Assembly (NCBI RefSeq): GCF_001590605.1
Contig: NZ_CP014504.1
Location: 1,116,001 to 1,180,000, forward strand
Source of the DNA: Pedobacter cryoconitis
Lineage (GTDB): Bacteria; Bacteroidota; Bacteroidia; Sphingobacteriales; Sphingobacteriaceae
Length of the DNA stretch: 64,000 nucleotides
Direction: 5' to 3'
Both the position numbers and the translations under genes were made by a program. The notes under the pieces were generated by a model, which worked only from the letters and a program-made list of their open reading frames with translations, was not told the origin of the DNA and searched no databases. This document shows, piece after piece, positions 1 through 8,370 of the stretch. Position 1 is the first letter of the stretch. Every line of letters starts with the position of its first letter.

Positions 1-142
1 TAATTGCTGTAATTGCAGAAGTCCCATAACAACCTAAAGCCGCAATGGTCTTCAGATCAGCTTGAATTCCTGCGCCTCCACCACTATCAGAACCGGCAAT
101 CGTTAATACAGCGGGATAAACATATTTAAAGTCAGTAGGCAT
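1..142 (-). CDS. thiD: Hydroxymethylpyrimidine/phosphomethylpyrimidine kinase, N-terminal part
   Basis: This is the first 47 codons of a gene that runs off the left edge. The translation begins [20 protein letters not shown] and continues with [20 protein letters not shown]. The [17 protein letters not shown] stretch is the substrate-binding N-terminal signature of ThiD, the cytosolic ribokinase-fold kinase that phosphorylates HMP and HMP-P in thiamine pyrophosphate synthesis. The start is an ATG with its first base at 142. The gene diverges from the histidine kinase at 552. No TPP riboswitch-like structure was recognised in the short upstream stretch visible here. The family call is secure although only the N-terminus is present. 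Confidence 0.9.
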   Translation of the reverse strand, partial: MPTDFKYVYPAVLTIAGSDSGGGAGIQADLKTIAALGCYGTSAITAI

Positions 143-417
143 GCTTGTTTTGAATATAATTGTATTATTTAAAGTAAAACTATCAATATATATACTAATA
201 ACAAGGAACTGTGATCAAGCTGATCATCCATGAATATCTTTTTTATAATTGTTTGAAGAATATTTTGATGCCGTAATTTTATCTTAAAAGCCATCTATCC
301 GGGCTGTGCGCTCTTTTCTTAATTCAAAGAAAGTCAGAACCCTATCTTCTTGAAAACTAAATATATTCTTGGTCGTTTTTTTGTTAACGTATAGTAGATA
401 TCCAGGGAGATTTTTAA

Positions 418-555
418 TTATTAGTTTTTAACCTGACTGTATATCCTGCCTTAATTAAAAAAGGCACCGAGCCACATCAAAGATTAGTTGGTGATCTATC
501 TGATACCTCCGGGTATGTAGAAGAATTGGAATTAATTTTTAAAAATAAAGTATGA
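418..555 (+). pseudogene. Open 3' remnant of an unidentified gene, coupled to the histidine kinase
   Basis: The frame is open from 418 (a stop lies at 415-417) to a TGA at 553-555. The last 35 or so codons read like protein, for example GTEPHQRLVGDLSD and YVEELELIFKNKV. The stop overlaps the kinase start in an ATGA arrangement, which is typical of translationally coupled genes. No start codon or recognisable domain was found. It may be the tail of a decayed response-regulator-like gene, but that is a guess. Otherwise 143-551 holds nothing recognisable. Confidence 0.3.
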
Positions 556-1706
556 GCGCTCAAAAAACACAAGAACAACTGCTGGCTGAAATAAAAGAAT
601 TGAAAACTCAACTGGAGAAAGCCAATGATACTATTGAGGCTATCAAAACAGGCAGAGGCCTCTCAGTGAATCAGGAACATTTTATGCTGCTTGCTAATCA
701 TATTCCCCAGATTGCCTGGACTAATTTGTTATCCGGAAAATTTAATTTCTTTAATGAGCGCTGGTATGAGTACACAGGCTTATCATTTGATGCCACAATT
801 GAAGAATCATGGGACAATATTATTCATCCTGATGATCTGGCAGCAACCAGGGAGGAATTCAACCGCTGTATAAAAATAGGAGAGATGTTTGAAATTGAAA
901 ACCGGTATAAGCGGAATGACGGTGTCTACAGATGGCATCTTAACCGGAGTGTCCCTTTAAGAGATGAAAATAATGAACTCTTGTTTTGGGTGGGCACCGC
1001 AACTGATATTGACGATCAGCGAAGGTCTATTGAAAAGAAAGATGAATTTATTGGAATAGCCAGTCATGAACTAAAAACACCATTAACCAGTTTAAAAGCC
1101 TATTTACAGCTGATCTCCAACTATAAAAAAGAGGTCGTTCCTGGCCAGGTGAAAACTTTTATTGTCAAAGCCGAAAGTTCTATCGTCAAGTTGCAAAATC
1201 TGGTTAATGACTTGCTGGATGTTAGTAAGATACATGCTGGAAAGCTGGATTTTAGTCAATCACAGATGAGTGTCAAAGAGCTGATTACTACTTGTGCAGA
1301 GCATGCGGGCTATATGTTTCCTGATTATAATATTATTTTTAACCCTGGTGCAGAGGTCAGGATTAAAGGAAATACAGAACGCCTGGAGCAAGTACTAATG
1401 AACCTGATTAATAATGCGGTAAAGTACTCTCCACTCCATAAAGATATCATTTTATCATGTACGAAAGAAGGTAATCAGGTCCGGATTTCTGTAACTGATT
1501 ACGGGATCGGGTTATCCACCAGTCAGCTGGATAAGATTTTTGAAAGATTTTATCGTGTTGATGTTAAAAATACCATGGCAGGCGGATTGGGAATGGGTTT
1601 ATACATCTCTATGGAAATTATCAAAAACCACAAAGGTACAATAGGTGTTCAAAGCAGAATTAATAAAGGCTCTACTTTTTACATTTTATTACCTTTGCTT
1701 TCATGA
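552..1706 (+). CDS. PAS-domain sensor histidine kinase
   Basis: This 384-residue sensor kinase has no transmembrane segment, so it is probably cytosolic. A short coiled coil (about residues 5-32) precedes a PAS/PAC domain (about 40-155). The HisKA dimerisation helix follows, with the H-box SHELKTPLTSL and phospho-acceptor His172. The ATPase domain shows the N-box NLINNAVKYS, the G1 box DYGIG (316-320), the F-box FERFYR and the G2 box GGLGMGLYIS. All catalytic boxes are intact. No response regulator lies beside it, so it is an orphan kinase unless the relic upstream was its partner. It overlaps the next gene by 4 bp and is probably co-transcribed with it. The signal it senses is unknown. Confidence 0.93.
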   Translation: MSAQKTQEQLLAEIKELKTQLEKANDTIEAIKTGRGLSVNQEHFMLLANHIPQIAWTNLLSGKFNFFNERWYEYTGLSFDATIEESWDNIIHPDDLAATREEFNRCIKIGEMFEIENRYKRNDGVYRWHLNRSVPLRDENNELLFWVGTATDIDDQRRSIEKKDEFIGIASHELKTPLTSLKAYLQLISNYKKEVVPGQVKTFIVKAESSIVKLQNLVNDLLDVSKIHAGKLDFSQSQMSVKELITTCAEHAGYMFPDYNIIFNPGAEVRIKGNTERLEQVLMNLINNAVKYSPLHKDIILSCTKEGNQVRISVTDYGIGLSTSQLDKIFERFYRVDVKNTMAGGLGMGLYISMEIIKNHKGTIGVQSRINKGSTFYILLPLLS

Positions 1707-2170
1707 AATATGCGTTAACATTCTTGCTTTGTCTTTTCGGCTTGTTCAGCTGTGCTCAGCACTTTAAACTAAACCAGCTTGAATCACTTATAGGTCAGCC
1801 AGTTTCTTCTGTTACTGATAGTCTTGTACAGCATAGATGGGAAGTAAGACCTGAGTTGTCAGGGAAACAAGGACATCAGTTATATAAAACCTTCTCTTTC
1901 GGAAACCATGCCTCTGAACAAGGTAAAGCATTGTCCTGGTTCAGGATTCAGGCAGATAACGAGATTACCAATCAACTTTACTATCAAGTTAGTGGTGCTG
2001 AAGCATATCAATTGATTCTGGAAGAAATCAAGCAGACAGGAGCGGAGAAAAAAGATATACAGGAAATAGAAGCGCAACAAATCAGTACCTACTATATCTC
2101 AACTGATTATATTTTCCAGACGATAGTAGGTAATGATAGTTATACAATAATGGTAATGCCGAATCAATAG
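1703..2170 (+). CDS. Small predicted lipoprotein, unknown function
   Basis: This 155-residue protein starts with a lipoprotein signal peptide. A hydrophobic stretch (residues 3-15) ends in the lipobox LFSC, giving Cys17 as the predicted lipidated residue. The remainder is soluble, mixed alpha/beta in appearance, with no motif recognised. Its ATG overlaps the kinase stop codon (ATGA), so the pair looks translationally coupled. The lipoprotein might modulate or report to the kinase, although the kinase itself lacks membrane segments. It ends 2 bp before the convergent barrel gene. Confidence 0.75.
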   Translation: MKYALTFLLCLFGLFSCAQHFKLNQLESLIGQPVSSVTDSLVQHRWEVRPELSGKQGHQLYKTFSFGNHASEQGKALSWFRIQADNEITNQLYYQVSGAEAYQLILEEIKQTGAEKKDIQEIEAQQISTYYISTDYIFQTIVGNDSYTIMVMPNQ

Positions 2171-2172
2171 CC

Positions 2173-3390
2173 TTAGAAAGCTTCTCCAAGACCAATAGAA
2201 AAGCCGGAGAATCCTTTACTTACGCCATAATCAACAGCTATATTCGTATTAGAACCCTTGTTAAATTTGATCCGCATACCAGCTCCAACCGCGGGATGTA
2301 TTTTCTTAAAGGAATTGGTTTCCGGTTCAGCGACTGAAGTTGCATTTGCAAAAACCACGAAGCCTAATAAACCATTGTCAGTAATATCTCTTCTGTACTC
2401 ACTTTCTACATAAAATAGAGATTTCCCTCTGTATCTGTTTTGATCCATACCTCTGCCAGACTTGTTATAAGGGTCCCAGCCAATACTCGGTAAGTTCAGG
2501 TAAGGAATGCCATTATTTAATCCTGTCCAGAAATAAGACCATAATGCCAGGGTATTCTGTTGATGTGGTTTGGTATTCAACGAGATGTATTTTCTTGCAT
2601 CTACATAAAGTGATTTCCAGCTCGTTTTACTTCCCAGAAATTTAGGGTTGGTTCTTAAAACGAAGTTCAGATAACTTCCCGGCAGCGGATTGATAGCGTT
2701 ATTTCGTGTATCATATAATAAGTTGAAAGATATACCCGAAGAAAAAGAGTTACTTCCCTCTTCAGTTCCCGAATTATAGCCAGTAAATTTCTGAAGACCG
2801 GGATCGGATGCTCTTACATTTACAAAGTAATCGAGTGTATAACCAAAACCTGCATAAAAATAGGGTTTGATTCGTTTCAATGCACTCTGATAAAATCTGA
2901 TATATTTATAATCTACTAATAACTTCTGATCTTCACTTCCACTTCCTAAACCCCAGGTATACTGCGGGTAAACCAGGAAACGTGTATCTCCCTGAATATT
3001 CCAGGTATTGTCTGCTAACCAGATATTGGAACGCAGAGGCAGTCCAAACCGGCTTTTCAAATTCCAGTATGGCGTAAATGTGACGTTCGAGATATTCGTT
3101 GTCTTGCGGTCACCTAAATAAAAACCCGCACTGGTTGAGGTAATCAATGCTGTTCCTCCTCCTGGCACATTACCTCCGATAGGTAAGAGTGAAAAGAAAA
3201 CTTTTCTAGGCTGATCTCCAGTTTTTACACCTGGTTTTATTTTAAATAATATTTTGGCATAATCTATCAAATCCCGTTTAATCGAAGTATCACGGACTTG
3301 ATTATTTGCAGAAATAGCATCAGCTGCATTTTGTGCACTGGCACTGTAAGTAATCAATAAAAAGGAGAACAGAAAAATAGATTTTTGCAT
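2173..3390 (-). CDS. Omp85/BamA-like outer-membrane beta-barrel protein
   Basis: This 405-residue protein has a Sec signal peptide ending near SASAQ (residue 20). A mature domain follows, rich in alternating aromatic beta-strands, with a C-terminal Phe (GLGEAF) as expected of outer-membrane barrels. Phrases such as LLYDTRNNAINPLPGSYLNF resemble the bacterial surface antigen (D15/Omp85 C-terminal) barrel. Residues 21-100 look too short for the usual string of POTRA domains, so this is a barrel-only relative rather than BamA itself. The role is unknown. It is convergent with the lipoprotein gene and divergent from the MocR gene. Confidence 0.75.
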   Translation of the reverse strand: MQKSIFLFSFLLITYSASAQNAADAISANNQVRDTSIKRDLIDYAKILFKIKPGVKTGDQPRKVFFSLLPIGGNVPGGGTALITSTSAGFYLGDRKTTNISNVTFTPYWNLKSRFGLPLRSNIWLADNTWNIQGDTRFLVYPQYTWGLGSGSEDQKLLVDYKYIRFYQSALKRIKPYFYAGFGYTLDYFVNVRASDPGLQKFTGYNSGTEEGSNSFSSGISFNLLYDTRNNAINPLPGSYLNFVLRTNPKFLGSKTSWKSLYVDARKYISLNTKPHQQNTLALWSYFWTGLNNGIPYLNLPSIGWDPYNKSGRGMDQNRYRGKSLFYVESEYRRDITDNGLLGFVVFANATSVAEPETNSFKKIHPAVGAGMRIKFNKGSNTNIAVDYGVSKGFSGFSIGLGEAF

Positions 3391-3495
3391 TAGGCAAGAA
3401 GATAGTTGGTGTATAATTACAGCTTAACCAAATGCCGTGCCGTATTGTTTATTTTTTTATTAAAATACTTAATATTTCTGCTGGTTGTTATTTGT

Positions 3496-3503
3496 TACCT
3501 TTG
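3496..3503 (+). promoter_or_regulatory. Candidate -7 element (TACCTTTG) for the MocR gene
   Basis: This matches the Bacteroidota primary-sigma -7 consensus TAnnTTTG exactly and lies 45 bp before the preferred MocR start at 3549. No clear TTG -33 element sits at the usual distance. Confidence 0.4.
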
Positions 3504-3548
3504 GAATACAGGTGTTATTTTATTAAAATATACCAATACAGTTTGGCT

Positions 3549-4958
3549 ATGAAACAATACCGATATGAAGAATTTACAATAATTATTGAAGCTCAGATCA
3601 AAGAAGGAGTCTATAAACCAGGACATAAATTACCATCGGTGAGAGCTTTAATGCGAAGATATGCCATGAGTACGGGTGCTGTACAACAAGGTTTTGACTA
3701 TTTAATGAGTAAAGGTTTGGTAGAAAGCATTTATAAATCTGGCTATTATGTGGCTAATTTGCCTGAAAATCAGGTCAGTATTGGTAGTATAAAACGAATG
3801 CCAGTAATCAGAGATGCTGTGTTTAAGCATAAATTATCACAGACAACTTCTTTGCGTGCCAGCAGGAATTCTTTAACCGAGTTTAATGTAGCTGCTCCGG
3901 GAGACTTGTTAGTCCCTCAAAAAATGATTTTGAGAACTATGCAACAAGTCATCAGAGAACAAGGTGCCGGACTATTAAGATACTATCCATCAACAGGATC
4001 CGAAGAATTAAAACATAACATTTGCAAACATGCTGCCCATTATAATGCCAAACTTAATGCGGATGAGCTGATCATTACCGATGGTGCACTGCAGGCGTTA
4101 TACATTGCCCTGGTCTCCATTTGTTCTCCTGGTGATATCGTTGCTGTAGAAAGCCCTTGTGTATTTTCCATTCTTCAGGTAATTAAGACCTTACAGCTAA
4201 AAGTGATAGAAATTCCAATGGATTCCCAGACTGGATTTGATATCGGGCATTTAAAAAAAGCATGTTCCACTATAAAAATAAGAGCAATTATAGTGACCCC
4301 GAATTTTCAAAATCCTACGGGGATATTACTTACTGACGAACAGAAAAAAGAGTTACTGGCCGTTGCACACCATCAGGGGATAGCTATTATTGAAAATGAC
4401 GTATATGGAGATTTAAATTTCACAGGGCAAAGACCAGCTAATCTTAAATCATTTGATGAAAGCGGCCTGGTGATGACCTATTCTTCGTACGCTAAGACAC
4501 TGGCTGCGGGAATCCGGCTGGGTTGGTTATCTGCAGGACAGTTTTTTCAAAAAGCAGAACAAGTGAAATTTTCGACTGGCAGCACTGTTGCCCCCGTCTA
4601 TCAGGAAACCGTAAATAAACTGCTGAATTCGAAAAGTTATGACAGGCATATCAGAACCTTCAGAACAGAGTTATCAAAAAATGCTTATTATACACTCAAT
4701 CTGCTGCGTACTTATTTTCCAAAAGGTACGCATGTAGCTATGCCCGCAGGGGGATATAATTTATGGGTAAAGCTGGCTGATGAGATTAACATCAAAGATT
4801 TTTATCTGCATTGCGAAAAAGTAGGCGTAAAATTTACACCGGGAGAGACCTTTTCTTTCTCTAGTGATTTTAAACGGTTTTTCAGAATAGTATTTGCTGA
4901 TCAGTATTCTGCAAAGCATATCGAAGGGTTGAAACTTGCAGGTAAAACTATGTTGTAA
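3549..4958 (+). CDS. MocR-type regulator: GntR wHTH fused to a PLP-dependent aminotransferase fold
   Basis: This 469-residue protein has an N-terminal GntR winged helix (about residues 1-72, including GHKLPSVRALMRRYAMSTG) followed by a fold-type I aminotransferase domain (about 100-465). The PLP-binding lysine is probably Lys316 in SYAKTLAAGIRLGW. MocR proteins are transcription factors that sense pyridoxal phosphate or amino compounds and seldom act as real transaminases. I use the ATG at 3549 because the frame upstream of it is hydrophobic and unlike the family. Two copies of CTGTATCGGT 30 bp apart lie beyond its 3' end, before the GNAT gene, and could be its binding site. Its effector is unknown. 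Confidence 0.9.
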   Translation: MKQYRYEEFTIIIEAQIKEGVYKPGHKLPSVRALMRRYAMSTGAVQQGFDYLMSKGLVESIYKSGYYVANLPENQVSIGSIKRMPVIRDAVFKHKLSQTTSLRASRNSLTEFNVAAPGDLLVPQKMILRTMQQVIREQGAGLLRYYPSTGSEELKHNICKHAAHYNAKLNADELIITDGALQALYIALVSICSPGDIVAVESPCVFSILQVIKTLQLKVIEIPMDSQTGFDIGHLKKACSTIKIRAIIVTPNFQNPTGILLTDEQKKELLAVAHHQGIAIIENDVYGDLNFTGQRPANLKSFDESGLVMTYSSYAKTLAAGIRLGWLSAGQFFQKAEQVKFSTGSTVAPVYQETVNKLLNSKSYDRHIRTFRTELSKNAYYTLNLLRTYFPKGTHVAMPAGGYNLWVKLADEINIKDFYLHCEKVGVKFTPGETFSFSSDFKRFFRIVFADQYSAKHIEGLKLAGKTML

Positions 4959-5017
4959 ATCCAGAAATCTACGGGCGCCAATAAGATAGATTGCACATCA
5001 ATGAGATCAGGTGATAA

Positions 5018-5057
5018 CTGTATCGGTCATTTAGCTGTAATGTGTATCTGTATCGGT
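5018..5057 (+). promoter_or_regulatory. Direct-repeat operator candidate (two CTGTATCGGT copies, 30 bp apart)
   Basis: Identical 10-mers lie at 5018-5027 and 5048-5057, just upstream of the -7 element at 5071. Direct repeats about three helical turns apart are the usual layout of MocR-type binding sites, and a MocR gene lies immediately upstream. That this regulator binds here is an inference. Confidence 0.5.
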
Positions 5058-5070
5058 TAATGATCCTGTT

Positions 5071-5078
5071 TACCTTTG
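5071..5078 (+). promoter_or_regulatory. Candidate -7 element (TACCTTTG) for the GNAT gene
   Basis: This exact TAnnTTTG match lies 20 bp before the GNAT start codon. The second operator-like repeat ends 13 bp upstream and covers the -33 region, where no good TTG is seen. A promoter of this shape may depend on an activator. Confidence 0.5.
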
Positions 5079-5097
5079 ATCCTATAAAATTAAAATC

Positions 5098-5616
5098 ATG
5101 GATCAAAAAGTTATCACGAAATTCAAAGTAGCAACTGAAGATGCAATTTCTGAATTATTGTACCTGACCAGGACTATTGCTTTAGAAAAATATGCACATT
5201 TAGTAAACGAAGAAGTCATCGAAGCTTATATTTCACTTCATTATAATGATAAACAAATAATTGATGAAATGAATAGTTTTGGTAACCAGTGGCTGGTTGT
5301 CTATGTAGATGAAAAAGCAGCTGGTTATGCATTTATAACTACTCAAGGCAAAAGACCTGTGGTATTAGAGGGTAAAAAGGCAGTCTCTATTGCTGATTTC
5401 TGTGTTTTAAAAGAGTATTTACCTGGCCAGGCTAAACAATCCCTGCTCAATAAATGCTTAACTATTGGTAAAGGTTATGAATCAATATGGCTGACAGAAC
5501 AAATTGATAGTCCGTTAATATCATTTTTTGAAGCCCATGGACTTCAGCCTATAACAGAAAGAAATGAACATATCCATCCAGACATCCCGATGTGCTATCT
5601 GATCAAAGAGAATTAG
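5098..5616 (+). CDS. GNAT-like N-acetyltransferase
   Basis: This 172-residue protein has the layout of a Gcn5-related acetyltransferase. An N-terminal helical pair is followed by a beta-strand with VVYVDEKAAGYAFI, then a central strand and helix (ADFCVLKEYLPGQAKQSLLNKCLTIG is the likely acetyl-CoA region), and a C-terminal FFEAHGLQPI typical of the beta6-beta7 end. The canonical R/QxxGxG/A loop is degenerate (PGQAKQ), so the substrate cannot be guessed. It has its own promoter and a candidate MocR operator. A strong hairpin terminator follows. Confidence 0.7.
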   Translation: MDQKVITKFKVATEDAISELLYLTRTIALEKYAHLVNEEVIEAYISLHYNDKQIIDEMNSFGNQWLVVYVDEKAAGYAFITTQGKRPVVLEGKKAVSIADFCVLKEYLPGQAKQSLLNKCLTIGKGYESIWLTEQIDSPLISFFEAHGLQPITERNEHIHPDIPMCYLIKEN

Positions 5617-5621
5617 TTTTT

Positions 5622-5652
5622 AAGGAGCAGCTTATAGAACCTGCTGCTCCTT
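5622..5652. terminator. Bidirectional rho-independent terminator
   Basis: The hairpin has an AAGGAGCAGC arm (5622-5631) and its complement GCTGCTCCTT (5643-5652) around an 11-nt loop. T-rich and A-rich flanks lie on the two sides. It sits between the convergent GNAT and NTF2-like genes. Confidence 0.8.
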
Positions 5653-5656
5653 ATTG

Positions 5657-6043
5657 CTAAATCCTGGAGCCCAGGTGTCTGTCTTTCTGATCCCCGCTAA
5701 TTAAATAAGTCAGTTCATCACAATAACATAGTTGATCCCCTTGAAAACGAAATTCTCCGATGACTTGTATTTTCATATCCCCGGCCGATTTTTTACTGAC
5801 GATATGATTGGAGAAAACAGTGTAGCCTTCCTGAACTAATGTTTTGATATCAATTTGAATCTCAGGCATATCTTTTTTCAGTTTTTTCATATGCTGAGTG
5901 AAGCCCTCAAAATTCAGCATATGACCATCTACATGCTGCACATAATTTGGACTAAAATATTTACTAACAAGCTCTTCATTGTAAACAGGACTTTCAAGTA
6001 CTTCTGAAAACAGCTCTTTTAAACGCGATTTATAATCTATCAT
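5657..6043 (-). CDS. NTF2-like/SnoaL-like small protein
   Basis: This 128-residue protein has the pattern of the SnoaL/NTF2 cone fold. An N-terminal helix (LKELFSEVL) is followed by KYFSPNYVQHVDGH, a second helix (FTQHMKKLKKDMPEIQ), then three or four strands (IQIDIKTLVQEGYTVFSNHIV; GEFRFQGDQLCYCDELTY). Members include polyketide cyclases, isomerases and many proteins of unknown role. The catalytic residues differ too much between subfamilies to name a reaction. It converges on the GNAT gene and shares its terminator. The 683 bp beyond its start codon contain no gene, only the palindromic element. Confidence 0.7.
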   Translation of the reverse strand: MIDYKSRLKELFSEVLESPVYNEELVSKYFSPNYVQHVDGHMLNFEGFTQHMKKLKKDMPEIQIDIKTLVQEGYTVFSNHIVSKKSAGDMKIQVIGEFRFQGDQLCYCDELTYLISGDQKDRHLGSRI

Positions 6044-6459
6044 CTCTCTATTATTTGACTACAAAATTATCATGGATAAGCTGCTGTACAATGGCATATA
6101 GGTGGCAATTATTGGACTATCCGCGGAAGCCCGGTTCTGTTTTTCGTCTATTTCTTAAGTGGACAAATTGATTTGTGGTTAGGTATGTTTAAACGTTGTT
6201 AAGAATTCATAATGCCAATTACCTGTATGAATTTTTCCTTGCCATTGCTCGTGTTTCTGAGGTCTGCTATGGATTACTATTCTTTAATGATCCTGGAATT
6301 AGTGTAATCATTATTCTTATCATTTTTCTACCGGGAGTTAAGCAGGTATTATTAGTCTTCAGGAGTAAAGTAATACCTTATTAAGCGGTATAAATAGTAT
6401 ACTAATTGTTCGCATTTCTGAAAATATCTGACGAGATTTTTTCAGGCAATCCAGCTATG

Positions 6460-6617
6460 TTTTGTAGGGGTTGTGGCTAGGTTGTGGTATACATTGAACT
6501 AGCCTTGAACTAGTATTCGACTACCCTTGAAGTAGCCCAGGCTACTTCAATCCTACTTCAACGGTTCTTCAACCCTACTTCAATGTATACCACAACCCCT
6601 ACAGTACCCCTACAAAA
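6460..6617. repeat. 158-bp palindromic intergenic element with TTGAAsTAG repeats
   Basis: The outer arms TTTTGTAGGGG (6460-6470) and CCCCTACAAAA (6607-6617) are exact complements. The inner arms GTTGTGGTATACATTGAA (6481-6498) and its complement (6579-6596) match over 18 bp. The centre carries TTGAACTAG twice, TTGAAGTAG once, and CTACTTCAA in the opposite orientation three times. It can fold into one long imperfect cruciform or hairpin. It contains no open frame. The structure suggests a REP- or MITE-like repeat, probably multicopy, but copy number cannot be seen here. Confidence 0.75.
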
Positions 6618-6726
6618 CCAGGCCTTAACTATGCGCTGTCCTGGCCATGGAATTACCTTCAGAAAGGTGAGGTTTTATAATGAATTATATTGTTTTGATT
6701 TAACTGTGATCGGCCCGTAGCGCCAA

Positions 6727-7863
6727 TCATTGTGCATACTTTTTGCGGTATTCAGTAGGCGTGAGGTAAGTATGTTTTTTAAACGAAGTATTAAAAGATG
6801 ATTTAGAGTTAAATCCTATCTCATATAAAATTTTAAGGATGGTCAATTTCGCCTTTGCCGGATCTTTCAGGATTTTCATTGCCTTTTCAATCCTGTAGGC
6901 GTTTACAAAATCAAAGAAATGCTGATCCAGGTGATTGTTAATCAGAATAGATAAATCCTTTACAGGCATATTTACCTGACTGGCAAGATCCTGTATAGTC
7001 AGTGCAGGTTCAAGATACGGCTCTTTTTGAAACATATAATCCCTGATGCGTTGAAGCTCTTTTTGATCCTGAACGCTCAAAACACCTTTAATCGGCTGGC
7101 TGGCTAGATGAGCTTCCAGTACTAAATTTTCGCAGGCTGAATTTCAGAATTTATCCCTCTAAAAAGGTCAGGATTATATAAGGCCTTCAATACGAACCAG
7201 TATAGGATGAATACCGCATTGATTCCAACAATAATTTGTGCACCGTTAAAAACATCGTTACTGACAATAAATTTTAAAATATCCTTTAGCATAACTATAG
7301 AATGTACAACCGTGATCACAATAATGAGTTGAAACAGCCATTTATAAGTGATTGTCCTGCTATCTGCATAGTTTTCCAGGTAAATCTTCCTGTATTTTCT
7401 TAAGACCAGGAAAACACCAATAAAATAGCATGCAAATTGTAAATGTCCCATTTAGCAACATGGTTTTTGCAGCTGGCCCTTCTCCATAATTTTCAAGAAA
7501 AATTGCTTTTGCAGTAATATCCGCCAGATAAAACCTCGGTAATAACACCAGGTTATAAACAATAAAAGGGAGCGCATGCGGCAAATGTTTAGCTTTTAGC
7601 TTGAAATCAGAAAAACAAATGGACAACGCATACAAATAAAATACAGGATTGATCAACCAGGAAGTAGAGCGTCTGAATAACTCCAGATCAGGATGATATT
7701 TGGTGAAACCGTAAATAAACCAGGCGCTCAGATCAATTGCATTCAGTAAAATAAAGCCAGCCAACAAGACATTTCCTAACTTTCTCTCACGGTGTACAGT
7801 GAGCAGAAAAAATGATAAAAGGATAGAAACAAAAACTGCAATCAGACTGATTATGCTTATCAA
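6727..7863 (-). pseudogene. AraC-family regulator with 7TM-type N-terminus, broken by two frameshifts
   Basis: Three frames together make one protein of about 379 residues. The first (7863 to about 7430) has four or more hydrophobic helices. The second (about 7430 to 7122) continues the membrane part (FLVLRKYRKIYLENYADSR, then two helices). The third, back in the first frame (to 6727), is the AraC HTH (DLASQVNMPVKDLSILIN ... GFNSKSSFNTSFKKHTYLTP). The first shift fits one extra G in a GGG run near 7448. The second fits one missing A in an AAAA run near 7124. They are opposite in sign and restore the frame. It is either a pseudogene or an intact gene with homopolymer sequencing errors. The start would be TTG at 7863. 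Confidence 0.75.
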
Positions 7864-7947
7864 ATTAGTACTATCTATTTAGCGCATATTGGTGTCAACT
7901 AAATTAAATATATTGTTTAATTACACAATATTATATTGATACTGTCT

Positions 7948-8126
7948 TTAAACTGACTCCAGAAAACGGGCATGAAAATCGGAAATATCACTTTCCTGAA
8001 TTGCCTTCACCACCATGATTGCCCAGCAGACAAGGAATCTGCAGGTCCCTGATCCGTTTCGATCACTTCATTTTTCCAGGGCGCAAAATCTACCAGGTCA
8101 TCCAGACCATAGACCTGATCCGCTTT
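7948..8126 (-). pseudogene. Gene relic, unidentified, with an internal frame break
   Basis: On the minus strand one frame reads KADQVYGLDDLVDFAPWKNE and on to GPADSL. A second frame then continues with CWAIMVVKAIQESDISDFHA and ends at a TAA at 7950-7948. Residue composition is protein-like in both halves and there is no start codon. I do not recognise the family. The relic lies in a 507-bp stretch without an intact gene, beside the broken AraC gene and a tandem duplication, so this is a decaying locus. Confidence 0.35.
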
Positions 8127-8131
8127 TCGTT

Positions 8132-8169
8132 TTCATCATGAGTTCATTAATTCATCATGAGTTCATTAA
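8132..8169 (+). repeat. Perfect 19-bp tandem duplication
   Basis: TTCATCATGAGTTCATTAA occurs twice in direct abutting copies (8132-8150 and 8151-8169). It lies upstream of the protease-FKBP gene with no gene across it. It looks like a simple duplication. No function is implied. Confidence 0.9.
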
Positions 8170-8370
8170 TATGGAACAAATTTACAGCTGAGATATTCTT
8201 AATTGTTCATGCTTTACTGCTTTGCATCGAGTATTTGCCTACCTTGATTTTAAGCATTTACCAACCAAATCAGGTGGATTGTAAACGATATACGGTAATT
8301 CCTTAGAGACAGTTGAGGACAGTGGGTTGCGTGACCTTCTATACCTTCGTATTCACTTAAAAACATACGC

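Noticed and set aside
6196..6384. 62-codon frame with TTG start in the 6-6.7 kb gap
   Set aside because: Hydrophobic but with no promoter, ribosome site or recognisable family; composition fits chance in AT-rich DNA.
8342..8349. TACCTTCG as -7 element of the protease-FKBP gene
   Set aside because: One mismatch to TAnnTTTG and no TTG at the right distance; not strong enough to list.
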